This document shows, piece by piece, positions 5,948 to 6,447 of a DNA stretch of 6,447 bases. The notes beneath the pieces are model-generated. The model had not been told where the DNA came from. It saw only the letters and a program-made list of their open reading frames with translations, and made no database searches. This stretch comes from JAZFSZ01 sp036446455. Its GTDB lineage: Bacteria > Pseudomonadota > Gammaproteobacteria > Acidiferrobacterales > JAJDNE01. The stretch covers positions 1-6,447 of the forward strand of contig JAZFSZ010000156.1 of assembly GCA_036446455.1 (NCBI GenBank), read 5' to 3'. The translations under genes were made by a program, and so were the position numbers. Position 1 is the stretch's first letter. Each line of letters opens with the position of its first letter.

Positions 5948-6447
5948 ATGCAACATCTTAGACTGGAAGTCCTGCAGGACTCCCCTTTGCCATCGACTTT
6001 GCCGGCGCATACCGAGCTGGGTGTATGGAAACGCAGCACCGGCTTTGAAGTCTTTATACCGTTCCACCGACACATGATGTACTGGGTAATGCTGGTGGCG
6101 ATCCAGATCGCACTGGTGACTATCAGTGTCACGGCCTATCAGATCTTTCCGTTGCCAGCAGCCACCGAGCGTATGATGTTCTATGTTCTATCCAGCGGTT
6201 TGATCATCGCGTATACCGGGTTTCTTTTTTACAAGCTTTATGAGACCCGCCACATCAAGATCAGGCTTGATCTGACGTCTGACGCCATCAGCATTACGCG
6301 GGTACTACCGCTCGGTACCAGTATTGCCGTTGGCGACATCCCGATGGCCAAAATCGACGAAATCTATATTGATGAGGACAAGGGTATGCGTGTTGGCGGC
6401 AAGATACCGGACCCGATGTTTGAAAAGTGGTTTGGTGCCGGCCTTAG
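5948..6447 (+). CDS. Unrecognised two-TM membrane protein (3' end cut by window edge)
   Basis: From ATG 5948 the frame is open for 166 codons to the window edge. An in-frame TAA at 5915-5917 and the lack of ATG, GTG or TTG between make this the start, though no clear Shine-Dalgarno is present. After a hydrophilic N terminus of about 40 residues with a TGFEVFIPFHRH segment (32-43) come two membrane helices at about 44-64 and 77-97, separated by a short Pro/Glu loop (FPLPAATER). The basic segment KLYETRHIKIR (96-106) suggests the C-terminal part is cytoplasmic by the positive-inside rule. That part shows alternating hydrophobic strands (IKIRLDLTSDAISITRVLP; then AKIDEIYIDEDKGMRVGGKI), reminiscent of the two-TM plus beta-rich PH-like layout of several DUF membrane proteins, but I cannot assign a family. 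It lies 86 bp after pilU on the same strand; a pilus link is possible but not shown. Confidence 0.8.
   Translation, partial: MQHLRLEVLQDSPLPSTLPAHTELGVWKRSTGFEVFIPFHRHMMYWVMLVAIQIALVTISVTAYQIFPLPAATERMMFYVLSSGLIIAYTGFLFYKLYETRHIKIRLDLTSDAISITRVLPLGTSIAVGDIPMAKIDEIYIDEDKGMRVGGKIPDPMFEKWFGAGL

Noticed and set aside
5738..6132. Minus-strand frames of 111 and 65 codons across the pilU end and the downstream gene
   Set aside because: They overlap the pilU C terminus and the plus-strand membrane protein, which has coherent membrane helices. The antisense products show no recognisable domain.

Overview
This window looks like ordinary chromosomal core sequence from a non-enteric gammaproteobacterium. 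GC content is moderate, roughly half by eye. The reasons for that placement are the gene set and its order: metW, metX, a DUF167 gene, yggT and proC face away from a pilT-pilU pair. From memory, the same neighbourhood occurs in Pseudomonas and related type IV pilus-bearing lineages. I cannot name the genus.

Left part (1-3389, minus strand): five tightly packed genes read proC > yggT > yggU (DUF167) > metX > metW. The last one, metW, runs off the left edge. proC/yggT are separated by a single base, yggT/yggU overlap by one base and metX/metW overlap by four bases, so translational coupling is likely. The only real gap is 70 bp in front of metX, which holds a possible weak promoter and a short dyad. 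The products are a proline-biosynthesis enzyme, a membrane protein, a small conserved protein, and the acyltransferase/partner pair that activates homoserine for methionine synthesis.

Middle (3390-3622): a 233 bp divergent intergenic region between proC and pilT. It carries candidate promoters in both directions, two short hairpins and a 7-bp direct repeat. In related genomes this slot normally holds yggS (PLP-homeostasis protein); here no yggS-sized reading frame is present. A 34-codon GTG-started minus-strand frame is the only coding candidate, and it is weak.

Right part (3623-6447, plus strand): pilT and pilU encode the paralogous type IV pilus retraction ATPases, each with a good Shine-Dalgarno site. 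After an 86 bp gap with a possible weak terminator comes the 5' part of an unrecognised two-TM membrane protein that continues past the right edge.

I did not find a mobile element, CRISPR array, RNA gene or evidence of a new defence or biosynthetic system. The observations most worth a check are the missing yggS, the small frame in its place, and the unassigned membrane protein downstream of pilU.
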